Shown here: one piece after another, positions 35,265 through 47,500 of the stretch | Layout of the letters: each line of letters opens with the position of its first letter | Numbering within the stretch: position 1 is the stretch's first letter | Origin: Hepsetus odoe | Taxonomy: Eukaryota; Chordata; Actinopteri; Characiformes; Hepsetidae | Direction: 5' to 3' | DNA: 64,000 bases | Assembly (NCBI GenBank): GCA_017165825.1 | Contig: CM029387.1 | Location: forward strand, 2,230,236-2,294,235 | Notes under the pieces: generated by a model | Database searches by the model: none | What the model saw: only the letters and a program-made list of their open reading frames with translations | Told to the model about the DNA's origin: nothing | Made by a program: the position numbers and the translations under genes

Positions 35265-38200
35265 TTAGGAGTCCTTAGTGTGCGAGATCTGTTTCCAGAG
35301 CAACGTCTTCAGGTTGTTGAGGATGAGCGAGTGCTCCATCTCCATGTGCTCGGCCGAGCCCCTGAGTGCCATGCAGGCGTACAGCTGCTTCTCCAGCTCG
35401 TCCCGTAGGTGAGCCGGTGCCCCCCGCAGCAGGTAATCCTTCAGCGCCCCGCAGGCTCTGGCCAGGTTGGGTTGGCTCACCTGTGGCATGCAGCGGCCTT
35501 CGATGCGGTCACACGAGGTCCGGCAATCAAATCCATACACGCAGTCCTGGTCCTCCTGACAACGCTGGAGTCTCATGGCCCTCCTGAAGGCCTCCTCCGG
35601 CACCACCATCCGGCCATCCACCAAACGCAAATCGTGGCGCTCCGTGTAGCCAAAGCTGCCGGGCCTCATGTCGCACATGAGGAAGCTGCCAAACGGCCCA
35701 TGGAAGACGTCCTCCACCAGCTCCAGAAGGCCAATGGAAATCTTTGCCTTCCGTGGCCACGATGGAGTAAACCACTGGTCCAGGCTGCGGCGAAAACCTG
35801 GAAGATGACAGTAAGAGGGTTATACTTCACACTATGCAAAACAGAGACAAAATAACACTGGGTTTGGGCTGCGATTTGCCTTGCAATATTGGAAATAAAA
35901 GGATACGATTTAAGGATTATTCTGACCAAATGCATTTGTTGGGTTTTGTCTTCGAGACCCACAAAAGTATTCATCTGGACTGATGAAGTCTTGAAATTAG
36001 AATTCCTGGTGAAAACTGCTCACAATATTAACCATTTTCTGAGCCAATCAGGGGGGTGGAGTCTGTCCCAGCACTCACAGGGTGAAAGGAAACACCCTGG
36101 CTATTACACGGTAGACTCTGCCTCACATACAGGGGCCATTGATCATCTCCAGTCCACCTGATGTGCAGGTCTTTGGACGACTTCTTTCAGCTGCTCCCGT
36201 TTAAGCGTCGCCACAGCGGCTCATCCTTCTCCATTTCTTCTTGTCCTCTGCATCTTCCTCCTATCAAATCGAACACCTGCATGTCCCATATCTCCCACCA
36301 CATCCATAAACTGACTCGGCCCTTCATCTTTCCCTCGTTCCTGGCAGCTCCTTCAACATCCTTCTCCTGATAAAATCCTCGTCTCTCCTCTGGACATGTC
36401 CAAACCAAGCAGTCTCGCTTTGTTAACTTTGTCTCCAAATCGTCCAACCTAAGCCGTCCCTCTAATATACTCATTTCTAATCCTGTCCATCCTCGGCACA
36501 CCCAATGAAAATCTCAGAATCTTTAACTCCGACACCTCATGTCTTTTCGTCAGTGCCACCGTCTCCAACCCGTTTTCTCTGTGGGTTTCTTCACACCGTC
36601 CAATGGGCAGAGCATGTCCACTCCACACAGAAAGGAGAGAACCCCTGTCTAGCAATCAACCCAGGACCTCTTACCTGCAGGGACCCACAGCTCCAGCGGC
36701 CAGGGCAGGCTGAAGCCGTACAGCGGAGTGTAAGGGACCCTCTCCACCACATACAGATCTCCGCAGAAGCCCAGCAGTTTCGGGGTGTGTTCGCGGTCCT
36801 GCAGGACTATGGCCAGCAACACTTCGTTAAGCTGGAGCAAAGCCCATGCAGATTTGGCCTCTGGAAGGGAGACGTGGCCATCTTTGTTGCCATCGGCAAC
36901 GGACAAGATCAGGGCCACCAGGCTGGCCAGGCTGGCCTGCTCCCCAACCTTTGCCTAAGAGGTCAAAGCGAGACAAAGTGCTGAAGTTGAGAAGCCTTCA
37001 AAACTGCTTATTCAACATTACTGTTCATCTCAGGAGGAATCAGAAGCTCCAGTGTGTAATACTGAACAGATCTGTTAGTGTTTCTCTTTACTTTTGTGCT
37101 CCCGACTGCCCAAAACTTTCCAAACCTTAAAAGTACGAACAGCTGGTCCCAAAGCGCTCACTGACAGACTGTCCCGTTCACAGCAGTCAGGATTAGTTTT
37201 ACATGGGGAATTGGGGTAAGGTTATTTTAACTGTGCTTGCGAGCGCACACACAGACACACACACACAGACAGACACACACACAGAGCATTTAGCGCTCCC
37301 CACACACACCAGGAGCATGGGGGGGGCAGTTATGGGGTGCTCAAGGGCACTTCAGCTGTGGCTTTGGGAGAACCACCCACCTGCTACTCGGCCACAGTTT
37401 TCCTGCCTGTCCTGGGGATTGAACCCCAAGCCCTCCGGTTGCATGGAGTCGGTCTGTAAGCCCTTTGAAAAGCCACCCTGTCTCATAAGACATTGTTGAC
37501 CATTGTTTGAGACATTAAAGAACACTGTTCTTTTTCCAATGCATCATGATTTTTAGCCACAAAACTGCAGCGTTAAGGAACGTTTTCAAGGCCAATGAAA
37601 TTTAAATGAAATCTAATAATTAGTGGAATACAGGCTTGCTTTTTAACACAGTACTGTGTACGCTGCTTTAAAATTGGAATCACAACCCGTCAAGTACAAT
37701 TTCCTATCAGTCAGGTTTCGGTGAGGATACCTTCAGGTGGCTGGACACCATCTCCTTGAACTTCTCCACAGAGGTTCCGCGGGTCGGCTTCTCGAAAAGT
37801 GCCGTCTCCTTCCTCGGCTCCAGCTCTTCTCCCAGCTCATAGTGCAGCACGTCATCCAGCTGACATTTTATCACCCCGTCTACATCCCCCCAGCTACCGG
37901 TGTACACCTGATGGCACATATCGAGAGAAGGCAGTTCACATTTAGAGCATCACGTCACCACTTGGAACGACTCGCGGAGGATAAATAAAGTTATTCAGCT
38001 CCCGACTGCAGTGTGGACAACACTCACCTGATTGTTTGGCTTGCTTGACAGACACCTCCCAAAATAGAGGGAGCCTTTCTCACAAAGGCTACTGCAGGCA
38101 GAACCATCGATCACACCCTTTCTGTATTTATCGCACTGTAAGACACATTTTAATAGAAATGTTATTTTTGTTAAGTTCAGGCAGGTTGGAATGGGTGGAA

Positions 38201-41200
38201 GAAGAGTAGCAGGAGCGGTCTGTGACAGACGGGCATCAGTGAGAGTGAAAGGGAAGGTTTACAGGAAGGTAGTGAGACCAGCCATGCAAAATGGGTTGCA
38301 GACGGTGGTGCTGACGAAAAGACAGGAGGTGGAGCTGGAGGTGTCAGAGTTAAAGATGCAGAGACTTTCATTGGGTGTGACGAGGATGGACAGGATTAGA
38401 AATGAGTATATTAGAGGGACAGATTAGGTTGGACGTTTTGGAGACAAAGTTAGAGATCAAGGTTGCGTTGGTTTGGACGTGTCCAGAGGAGAGACGAGGA
38501 GTATATCGGGAGGAGGATGTTGAAGATGGAGCTGCCAGGAAAGAGGAAAAGAAGACCCCCTGCATGTCCTCTCTCACCACGTCCATAAACCTTCTCTTTG
38601 GTCTTCCTCTTCTCCTCTTTCCTGGCAGCCATCTTCAACATCCTCCTCCCGATATAATCCTCGTCTCTCCTCTGGACATGTCCAATCCAACCCAATCTTG
38701 CTTCTCTAACTTTGTCTCCAAGACATCTAACCTGAGCTGTCCCTCTAATATACTCATTTCTAACCTCTAAATCTTTAACTCTGACACCTCCAGCTCTGCC
38801 TCCTGTCTTTTCATCAGTGCCATCATCTCCAACCCATACAACATAGCTGGTCTCACTACTGTCCTGTAAACCTTCCCTTTTATTCTAGCTGGTACCCGTC
38901 GGTCACGTTCTGTAGTGGCTAAAAATCATACTCACAATGTTGCTCTGGCATTCCCGCCCTCGGCACAGCTCTGCGTAAGAGGAGTACTGCACATACACCA
39001 CCCAACTGCCCACAAACACGGCCAGCCACGTCAGGAACAAGTACTTCACCCGGACATGGGACAGACGGACCTGGAAATAAAAGACGAAAGATAAAATGAA
39101 AGATAAACTACACGCACAAAACTGAGTCTTTCCGAGGTTTGTGAACAAACTGGAATGGAAAAGCATCTATAGAAAAACTAAAAACAGCACACAGTGAACC
39201 ACAACGAAATTGGACCTCTGCATTTAACCCATGCAAATACTGTGCAGCAGTGGGCAGCTATGAAAGTGCCCGGGGAGCAGCGATGGGGACGGTACCTTGC
39301 TCAAGGGTACCTCAGGGCAACCTACTAGTGAGGGAATCGAACCCACAATCTTCCGATCCGGGGCAACTCCCTAACCACTAGGCCACCGCTGCCCAATACA
39401 AGGTTCTAGATAAAAGGGCTCCAACCACTCAGCATTAGCAGTAAACGATAAATCTGGAATCATCTACACCTGTTTCTTCACTGCTTCATGTCTTAAGCGA
39501 GACCCTTTGTTCTGCTTGAAGGTTCAGATGTAGATCACTGTGTGGATTAACCAACACAGAACTATCAAACTGCTCAGGTACAGAGACTGGACTGAACATG
39601 AGAGACAACAACACTGTCCTTCAGGAAGATCTGGAGAACTGCTCAGGTACAGAGACTGGACTGAACATGAGAGACAACAACACTGTCCTTCAGGAAGATC
39701 TGGAGAACTGTCCCTTAATAGCACATTAAACAAGAAAGTCTGAAGAAAAATATGAAGAAATGAGGGGTTTAAGACTTTTTTTCAGGCTCAAAAACAGATT
39801 TAAAAGTAAAGTACAGGCCCAGAAAAGGAATCTCTGTAAAATTCCACTCCCCTGGTTTGTCTTCTTATCATTTATTGGACTACAACTACTACAAGGAAGT
39901 CCCATGAAAAGTATTTATTTTGAACCAAAACATTTACATTTACATTTACGGCATTTAGCAGACGCTCTTATCCAGAGCGACTTCCATGTCCTAATTACAG
40001 GGACAGTCCCCCCAGAGCAACTCAGGGTTAAGGGTCTTGCTCAGGGACCCAGTACTGGTAGTGCTAGAGGTGGGATTCGAACCTGGGACCTCTTGAGCCA
40101 TAGATACATAGGCAAGTATCCTACCACTAGACCACCAACACCCCTCAGACATCATACGTTTATAAGAAAGTACTCAAAGGAACATATTTACTGACAAAAA
40201 AAAAAAAAATGTAATAAAAATAAGCCTTTAATCCTCTAAAGCATAAAGAGCATAATGTGCTTATAATTTCCAGAAACAAATCCTAGTACAATAAAATCTC
40301 CCAAAAAATGCTGAGCTAAGCATTCTGCATGCGGTCAACATCAGTCCATCTACACCTCGACCACTGGATCCTGTGCCACAGAAAATAAATACACAAACTA
40401 ACCACAACGTGACAAGACCCAGGAGAGCGCTGCTGCTTCGGAAAGTTCCTGCCGGAGTGAAATGAGGCAGAACCGTGTACATGGTTGAGATAAGAGCTGC
40501 TGGAATTCCCTAAAGGAACCGCGTTCCACTGCTTCCTCTCATCCTTTGCAAACGAAAGGAGATAACATGGACCCAAAGCTCCTCAAAGCAGCAACACTTT
40601 ATTCTCCACGGTCTTTCCCCAATTCCTCACATTTTCCACTCAAATCAGAAAAAGGGAGGTTAGGGAAAGACATTGCATGACCTTCTACTGATGATCAACA
40701 TGCACTCCAACTTCACAATATTATGGCTTCAGTTTGGAGGAATTTAGCCGCATTCCTCCACATTTCTGTTGCTGCTGTATTATAAACAGCTGGTGTTACA
40801 CCAGTGTGGTTTGGACCAAGGCTCAAAATCAGAAAAACCCAGAAAACCAGCCAATTTTTTAAAACTTTATATTATTATATACGGTTTATGCCCTGCGATG
40901 GACTAGCGATCTGCCCAGGGTGTCCCTGACTTTCCCCCTGTGAGAGCTGGGATAGACTCCAGCACCCCCCGTGACCCTAATTGGGTCAAGCGGCTGAGAA
41001 AATGAGTGAGTGAGAATGAATTATATATGCTTTACAGATCCTTTGGTAGTTTTTCCATTGGCCTGCCTTCAGGCTGAGTCTATTTAAAGTCCCTGTTTGC
41101 TCATATAGGCATTCGGAACAGGTTCCACCCTGTGTTTATATTCAACCAGGGCAACCGTCCTGCAGCTGAAGAGTCTTCTTGTCACTCTGGCTTTGAATAA

Positions 41201-42896
41201 TCTGCAAACAAGCCACTCTTTAGCGAACTTATGAAGTGCTGAGGCTTGTGGAGAGAAAAATCGATGAGCCAGCAGATCTTTAATCACATTCTGGGTCTAA
41301 ATGTTCCGACTTAAAATAGATTAATAAAATAAGCTTCTTCTTTCGCTCTTGGCAGGTCTCCTGTCCTCTGCATCTTGCTCTTTCAGCTCAGCCACCTGCA
41401 TGTCCTCTCGCACCACATCCATAAACCTCTACTGCAGTTTGAAGCTGAAGCAGAAGCAGAGCAGCGCCTTGTTCCCGCTCAGTGAGGCTACATTCTCCTC
41501 CTGTTCCACACTTTATCAAGTGCACTATTTTTAAACACAGTCAGCACTCCACCGCAGGCCAAACCTCAGGCAGCGTCAGCTCTGGAGTCGCCCACAATTC
41601 ATCACGTTACTAATCACGCTGGCTCCACTCCACCGAACCCCACAGGACTTTAGAACAGAAACGTACAACACTTTCAAACAGAGGCTCAGATCTTCTGATG
41701 TTGAAAGCCTTGAGGGTAATGTGAGGGAACTCCTGACTCGTTAGTCCATTACAAATGTATTTGATTACAAAGAATTCCCAGAGAAGGCCAGGATGAACGC
41801 TGGTTTACGGACGTCACAGAAAAAACATTTCACCGGGCGAAAACACTTTCTGAAGTTGAGGAATCGTATTAAATAACCCTGATATCAATACTGAGCAAAT
41901 AAACAATAAAGATAATGAATCTGCTGTAATCGAGCAGAGAGGGAATCCATCCCAACTCTATTGGACTCCCCTTAGGACTGAACTCCCCCTGGGACAACGC
42001 TCAGAGCAGCTGTCCCCAACTCTGGTCCTGGAAGACCAGCGTCCACCACAGTTTGGTCGACCCCTTCAAAACACACTCGCTGAACCCGCCAGTGAGCAGG
42101 TGAGTTAGATCAGGTGGAGGGGAATCACTACAGTGGGCTTCTGTCCCTTCAGGACCCCAGCTGGGGACAGTTGTCCTACTTGTGGGTCGAATGTTCTGTT
42201 TTAAATGGACGCCCATCTAAAAGCAGATGGCGACTCAAACACTACTAACAACTCCTATTATAGTGGTTATGATCAAAGTTTATTATTACTAATAGCTACA
42301 CATTTATTTATTGTTGTCATTATCAGTGGTTAATATTTCTCGTGGTTGCTGTGGTTATTGTTATTATCCATGTGTATATTCATCATCATCATCATCATCA
42401 CCACCACAGATTATCATTCAATTCTTATTTAACTAACTATAATTACACGACTACGATGACACAACTGTTAAAAACACAACTTCCAAAAACAACTTCTCTT
42501 TGATCTTGAAATAAATCCAGAAAATAAAGAAAAACTAAACTTTACACTAATATGATATTTCAAATAATGATGTTGCCTCCACCACTCTAGCGGGTCTTTC
42601 TCTGCAGTTTAATTGGCTACTGCGACTATTTCCTTGTTTTATTGCTTAATGCCAAAATCCTAATCAAAATTAAAATTGGATTAATCACGCAAGCCAAGGA
42701 TTAGATTCTTATTTCTTCACCAGAACCCATTCAGCAACCTCCATCCATCCATTATCTGCCGCTTGTCCCAAACGGGGTCGCGGGGGAGTGCTGGTGTCCA
42801 ACCCAGCGCACACAGGGCGAGGACGGGGGACGCACCCTGGACAGGTCCATTCAGCAACCTCTGCTTTTATATATTTTATAATATATATATACACAC

Positions 42897-42943
<47 letters not shown>

Positions 42944-43879
42944 CCCTAGTGGTCAGGACGTCAGGCCCTGGGATCGAAAGATTGTGGGTTTGAATCTCTT
43001 TTCAGTAGGTTGCCCTGAGGTACCCTTGAGCAAGGTGCCGTCCCAGTCACTGCTCCCCGGGCCCTTTCAATAACTGTCCCCTGCTGCACGTGTTTGTGTG
43101 TGGGTAAAATGCAGTGCTGTGTTTCACAATGAAAAGAATAGTCACTTTCACTTTCACTCAGTAGAACCTACCTGGATTGGGACCCACGACCTTCCGATCC
43201 CGGGGCCTCGTCCCTAACCACTAGGCCAGCGCTAATTTTAATATCACTCATCTTTACACTGGAAGACATTTTTAAATTGTAACAGTGCACAGAGTTTCTT
43301 AAGGATATTTTTTTGATGTGATTTTAATGAACTGTTTCACACCGTTACCTTTAAACGATTACGTTACATGTTTTCAGTTGCCTGTTACAGTGCGTATAGT
43401 TCATCTGATCTACTCTGAGGAAATCTGTTTAATGTATTCAGATATCATTTAGATTGTCGCCCTTTTAAGAACTGATAAAAGAAATGACAAAAACAGTTAA
43501 AGCGACAGATTTAAAAATAAAAAAAAAATCTAAAATGATAATTGTGTTAAATTATTGAGATCTCAGCCAAATTAATTAGAATTATTATTATTTTTTTTTT
43601 ATTTTGTATTTTTTTAAATTTACATACTTTTATTTCTTATTTTATTGATTTTAAAATATATTTCTTGATATATGCTAGGGGCTCTGTTTAGTCCTTCTTC
43701 ATTAAAACTAGTCGGGTTTTCTGATCATTTTCTTGATATATTGAGAATCGTTCAAATGTATCGAGAAGAATCGGTTCGATATTTGAATCGAATCGCGCAG
43801 CTCTGAGAGCCGAATCGGGTCTCACCTGAAAGTGGTGAGACTTGGTCATCCAGGCCCGCGGAAACAGAGCTCTCGCCAT
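35265..43879 (-). CDS. dipk1a: Divergent protein kinase domain 1A (FAM69A)
   Basis: Six coding exons in transcript order: 43879-43826, 39070-38936, 38135-38028, 37907-37731, 36954-36675, 35797-35265 (stop included). They sum to 428 aa, the same length as human DIPK1A. The N-terminus MARALFPRAWMTKSHHFQ is followed by a single membrane segment at about residues 26-47 (KYLFLTWLAVFVGSWVVYVQ), which makes a type II ER protein with a lumenal domain. Next is a cysteine-rich stretch (CRGRECQSNICDKY, CSSLCEKG). A canonical EF-hand loop, DGNKDGHVSLPE (residues 179-190), is inserted in the kinase fold, as known for the FAM69 family. The kinase-like core includes FCGDLYVVERV, LPWPLELWVPAGFRRSLDQ and EDVFHGPFGSFLMCDM, and a second cysteine cluster follows (CQEDQDCVYGFDCRTSCD). 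It ends LLWKQISHTKDS. Biochemical substrates are not established, so kinase activity is by family analogy only. The gene is convergent with rpl5 and divergent from mtf2. The intron between exons 2 and 3 contains a head-to-head LINE pair. Confidence 0.96.
36180..36590 (-). mobile_element. RTE-like LINE tail (dipk1a last intron)
   Basis: The minus strand includes GVPRMDRIRNEYIRGTA-type sequence and YQEKDVEGAARNEG. It has the same 3' end as the other tails and lies between dipk1a exons 5 and 6. Confidence 0.65.
37300..37445 (-). mobile_element. tRNA-like SINE of a third type
   Basis: GGTGCTCAAGGGCACTTCAG and GGATTGAACCCCAAGCCCTC match a common fish SINE body and an inverted B box. It lies between dipk1a exons 4 and 5. 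Confidence 0.5.
38170..38910. mobile_element. Two RTE-like LINE tails in head-to-head inversion
   Basis: 38170-38556 is in plus orientation (reads VRVKGKVYRKVVRPAMQNGL ... VTRMDRIRNEYIRGTD). 38557-38910 is the same family in minus orientation. Together they make an imperfect inverted repeat with arms of about 350 bp and almost no loop, in the dipk1a intron between exons 2 and 3. Confidence 0.75.
39188..39393 (-). mobile_element. Type-A SINE (dipk1a intron 1)
   Basis: A full copy: CAGTGAACCACAACGAAATT, GGTACCTTGCTCAAGGGTAC, GAATCGAACCCACAATC and ACCACTAGGCCACCGCTGC. Confidence 0.8.
39525..39720. repeat. Dispersed repeat with an internal 66-bp duplication
   Basis: CTGCTCAGGTACAGAGACTG ... CAGGAAGATCTGGAGAA occurs twice in tandem (about 39570-39637 and 39638-39705). 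A single, related copy with the same upstream sequence (GATCACTGTGTGGATTAACC) is at about 24220-24350, upstream of rpl5. Confidence 0.7.
39931..40144 (-). mobile_element. Type-B SINE (dipk1a intron 1)
   Basis: A full copy with the tail ACATTTACGGCATTTAGCAG, body GGTCTTGCTCAGGGACCCAG and inverted B box GATTCGAACCTGG. Confidence 0.85.
40880..41015 (+). repeat. Common fish interspersed repeat tail
   Basis: GCCCTGCGATGGACTAGCGA, TAGACTCCAGCACCCCCCGT and a GAGTGAGTGAG end match a widespread teleost LINE/SINE tail. A related inverted copy is at 42741-42850. Confidence 0.6.
41345..41435 (-). mobile_element. Short RTE-like LINE fragment
   Basis: About 90 bp of the same family (CTCTGCATCTTGCTCTTTCA, CACCACATCCATAAACCTC) in the long dipk1a intron. 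Confidence 0.5.
42005..42178. mobile_element. MITE-like repeat of a related family
   Basis: CTGTCCCCAACTCTGGTCCT on the left and CCCCAGCTGGGGACAGTTG on the right act as inverted ends over about 170 bp. The family resembles the element at 34113. Confidence 0.5.
42741..42850 (-). repeat. Common fish interspersed repeat tail, inverted
   Basis: CCATCCATCCATTATCTGCC, GTCCCAAACGGGGTCGCGG and CGCACCCTGGACAGGTCC resemble the inverse of the family at 40880. A (CA)n run follows at 42897-42941. Confidence 0.5.
42942..43234. mobile_element. Type-A SINE plus a second inverted SINE head
   Basis: 42942-43158 is a plus copy (CCTAGTGGTCAGGACGTCAG, GGGTTTGAATCTC, tail AGTCACTTTCACTTTCAC). 43160-43234 is the head of a minus copy (CCTAACCACTAGGCCAGCGC). 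It is preceded by a (CA)n tract. Confidence 0.7.
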
Positions 43880-44300
43880 AGCAGAACCGGATCATTTCAA
43901 CGATGGTCGACCTGCAAGAAACACAACCGAGACTAAATTAAGCACCGAGAGTGAAACCAGCCCTGCAAAAGCGCGCTGCCGCGGCTGAAGATCCGCTCCA
44001 CCTTAAATCCTGCAGCACTTCTCCGCTGCTCGCTGTGCGCCGCTGAGCCTGACAGCTGCGCCATTTAAGGTGGAACGGAAAAATCCAAAACGGCAGAGCG
44101 CTGCATGCTCACCATTAATCCGGCGAATCCTCAACACGCGGCCGGCGTTGTGTTTGCCCATGCCGCCGGTCCGCCGCGGGTGGTTGACGCGGCTCCTGCC
44201 TTTCACTTTTACACGTATTTGAAGCTCCGACCCTCCGGCCGCGCAGCCATAAACACACCGACAGTCACCCGGTTAAAGGGGCAGGCGGGACAGATTCGGC
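43880..44300 (-). promoter_or_regulatory. dipk1a: dipk1a promoter / CpG island
   Basis: This is a GC- and CpG-rich stretch just upstream of the dipk1a ATG (43879). It includes AAAGCGCGCTGCCGCGG and ACGCGGCCGGCG. No clear TATA box was seen. It contains the palindromic pair at 43994-44078. The transcription start was not fixed. Confidence 0.5.
43994..44078. repeat. Paired inverted motif at dipk1a 5' end
   Basis: The left arm CGCTCCACCTTAAAT starts at 43994. The right arm ATTTAAGGTGGAACG covers 44063-44077. About 50 GC-rich bases lie between them. The reverse complement of the right arm with its flank, CCGTTCCACCTTAAATG followed by GCGCAGC, matches the left arm of the ccdc18 copy, CCGTTCCACCTTAAATG followed by CAGC. 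The element lies about 115-200 bp upstream of the dipk1a ATG. Whether it is a regulatory site, a hairpin or a tiny MITE is not known. Confidence 0.6.
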
Positions 44301-44469
44301 CGACACAAATTCCAACTTAAAGGCGCTTGAACTGACAGCGCACTGGGGCACTACCGCCCCCTACTGACGTCACATTGTAAGTGATTCAAAAGAAAAAAAA
44401 GAAAAAAAAAAGCTATTGAAATTGCTTTGTTAGCGCGCGCAAAACACACACACATATATATATATAAAA

Positions 44470-44955
44470 TACACAGTGCTGTGCAAAATTTTAGGCAGGT
44501 GTGAAAAAATGCTGTAAACAAAGAAAGCTTTCAGAAATGGAAGTGTTCATCATTTATTTTCATCCATCAAAATCAAATGAATATTTGGTGTGACCACCCT
44601 TTGCCTTCAAAACAGCATCAGTTCTTCTAGGTACACTTGCACACGGTTTTTGAAGGAACTCGGCTGGTAGGTCGTTCCAAACATCTTGGAGAACTGAGCA
44701 CAGATCTTCTGTGGATGTAGCTTCCTCACATCCTTCTGGCTCTTCATGTGATCCAGACACACTGGATGATGTGGAGATCAGGGCTCTGTGGGGCCAGAAG
44801 AACTGATGCTGCTCTGAAGGTAAAAGGTAGCAACACCAAATATTGATCTGATTCAGATTTTTCTTTTGTTCGCTCACTTTGCATTTTGTAAACTGATATA
44901 AATAATTATTGTTTATTTATATTTCTGAAAGCGTTCTTTTGCACAGTACTGTGTA
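44470..44955 (-). mobile_element. Tc1-derived element, copy 1
   Basis: It starts CACAGTGCTGTGCAAAATTT and ends TTGCACAGTACTGTG. A minus-strand fragment reads VWNDLPAEFLQKPCASVPRR, the C-terminus of a Tc1 transposase. The element is internally deleted. Copies 2 and 3 are at 50310 and 52472. Confidence 0.7.
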
Positions 44956-44974
44956 TAATATATATATATATATG

Positions 44975-45290
44975 TCCCCTCTGTCCTTCCTCTTCTCCTC
45001 TTTCCTGGCAGCTCCATCCTCAACATCCTTCTCCTGATAGACTCCTTGTCTCTCATCTGGACATGTCCAAACCAACACACTGTTGCTTCTCTAACTTTGT
45101 CCAACCTGAGCTGTCCTTCTAACTTCCCTCTAATAATTCTGTCCATCCTCGCCCCTACTAACATAATTCTTCGCATCTTTAACTCTCCCACCTCCAGCTC
45201 TGCCGCCTGGCTTTATTTCAGGGCCACCATCTCCAATCCCTATAACGTAGCCGGTCCCACTACCATCCTGTAAACCTCCTCTTTCGCTCT
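44975..45290 (-). mobile_element. RTE-like LINE tail (dipk1a-mtf2 spacer)
   Basis: The minus strand reads LKMRRIMLVGARMDRIIRGK and RRRMLRMELPGKRRRGR, directly after a TA microsatellite. Confidence 0.65.
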
Positions 45291-45732
45291 GATATAAGTA
45301 TTCTCATACATGTATGTACCTGTATGTGAATTATTACACATCTCTATATACACACATAAACATTTGCATACATAAACATAAGTCAGAAATGTCTCTAGCA
45401 ATTTAAATACTATTGTATTAAGTCTATCAGGAAGAAAGTCATGTTTCCGTGGTTTATTCCATGTTTTGTTGCTAATTACTTTCAGAACCTATATTTTTAT
45501 CATTCTTGTCTCCATGATCCACTTGTGACCTTATTATTTTTATATATATATATATTTTTTTTTTCTGTATAAGCAATTATTCAGTTGAACTTTTGTGCAA
45601 TTACACACACAACACTCACCATCATACTTTCCTTCATTTGTCTCTGCGTGAACATCTTCAGTTCCTCCCTGTACTCTTTCCCATTTTTTAATTTACTATA
45701 TATTTTCTTCCTCTATAACATAGCTGCCCCCC

Positions 45733-45815
45733 TGCTGCAGGGTGCGCAGGTTAAATGCAGAGGATGTAATTCGTTGTGTTTCAATGTGTGCAGTGTTTCA
45801 TAATGACAAATAGTC
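45733..45815 (+). mobile_element. Type-A SINE tail fragment
   Basis: CTGCTGCAGGGTGCGCAGGT followed by TTCGTTGTGTTTCAATGTGT is the 3' half of the type-A SINE. Confidence 0.55.
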
Positions 45816-45838
45816 TCTTAAAAGAAAGAAAGAAGGAT

Positions 45839-47500
45839 TAATAATAATAATAATAATTTTTTATTTATATAGCGCCTTTCTCGAACTCAAGGTCACTTTA
45901 CAGAGCAGAGCAAGTAAAAAAAACAGTTAATACAAACACAAAGACAGAAAACAAACAGCAGAATTAGGAAATTAAGGACTGGGAGAAGTGGGATAGCACA
46001 AACTGAATAGATCTGTTTTTAACTGTGTTTTAAAGAGGGACAGAGAGGAAATTAAGCGCAGGTTTTGAGGGAGGGAATTCCAGAGTTTAGGGGCAGCAAC
46101 ACTAAATGATCTACCCCCCATGGAGGCTAACCTGAATTTAGGAACTGAGAGTAACCCTGTGCCGGAGGAGCGAAGTGAGCGGGTGGGAGTGTTTGAATGG
46201 AGTAAATCAGTGAGGTATGAAGGAGCAGATCCATGAAGGGCTTTAAATGTGATGAGAAGCAGCTTGTATTGAATACGGTACGATATGGGTAGCCAGTGAA
46301 GTTTGTGGAGAATGGAGGTGATATGTTCAGATTTTTTGGAGAATGTGAGAACACGAGCTGCAGAGTTTTCCACGTACTGGAGCCTGGCTAATGTTCTACT
46401 TGGGAGACCAAAGAGAAGAGCATTGCAGTAATCGAGACGGGACGTTATAAAAGCATGAACAAGTATTTCTGCATCCTTCAACGAAAGAGATGAGCGGAGA
46501 CGTGAGATGTTTCTGAGGTGAAAGAAAGCATTTTTCACAACTGTATTAATGTGAGATTCAAATGACAGAGTGGGATTGAATATAACACCTAAATTCCGGA
46601 CAGTGGGTGAGGGCGTAACGAGCATTTTCAATGGATAAACTGAAATTTTGTAGTTTAGTGATGAGGAATTTGGAGCCAACTAATAAAAGTTCTGTTTTGT
46701 CAGTATTGAGCTTGAGAAAGTTAGAGGTGAGCCATAGTTTTATGTCATGAATGCACGCTGTGAGGGAAGGGGACGGAGCGGCTGAAATGGAGGTGGTAAT
46801 GTAGATTTGGGTGTCGTCAGCATAGCAGTGAAAACTGAGGCCATGGTTTCTAATAATATGACCGAGAGGGAGAATATAAATTATGAATAACATGGGTCCA
46901 AGAACAGATCCCTGAGGGACACCCTGTTTAACTGGAGCAGGAGATGATCTGCTGTTATGGAGGTGGATGAATTGCTGTCTATCAGTGAGATAAGATGAGA
47001 ACCAAGAAAGAACGGCACCGGAGAGCCCAATGGCTGAAAGGCGGGAAAGAAGGATATTATGATTGACAGTGTCAAAGGCAGAGCTTAGATCCAAGAGAAG
47101 GAGGATACTGAGGGAACCCGAGTCAGCACTGAGTAAAAGGTCATTGGTGACCCTTAGCAGGGCAGTCTCGGTGCTGTGGAATGGACGGAAACCTGACTGA
47201 AACGGCTCATACAAATTGTTAATTATTAGATGTTCCTGCAGCTGAGCAGCTACAACCCTTTCAAGGAGCTTTGAGATAAAAGGTAGATTAGAAATAGGTC
47301 TGTAGCTGCTCAGATTGCTGGGATCCAAAGTGTTATTTTTCAAAATAGGTGTAACAGCAGCAGTTTTCAGGCCCAGAGGAACAACACCAGAGGAGAGTGA
47401 ACAGTTTATAAGATGGGAGATGGAGGCAGAGATGGCAGACAAACAGGATTTAAGCAGAGAAGTAGGTGCTGGATCAAGGATGGAGGTGGAAGAACTGATT
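45839..47500 (-). mobile_element. 5'-truncated L2-like LINE with reverse transcriptase
   Basis: Minus-strand reading from 47442 gives a reverse-transcriptase domain with SSYRPISNLPFISKLLERVV, LLLDLSSAFDTVNHNILL, GVPQGSVLGPMLFIIYILPL and the catalytic FHCYADDTQIYI. One frameshift near 46560-46630 separates it from the C-terminal part (LGVIFNPTLSFESHI ... LHWLPISYRIQYK ... WNSLPQNLR ... LKTDLFSL). The 3' end carries TATATAGCGCCTTTCTCGAA and an (AAT)n tail at 45839, as in L2-type elements. The endonuclease region is absent. It is dead but relatively young. It lies upstream of mtf2. Confidence 0.85.

Noticed and set aside
45972..47442. Two minus-strand ORFs of 235 and 294 codons as host genes
   Set aside because: They carry LINE reverse-transcriptase motifs (YADDTQIY, GVPQGSVLGP) split by a frameshift, and so belong to a retroelement.
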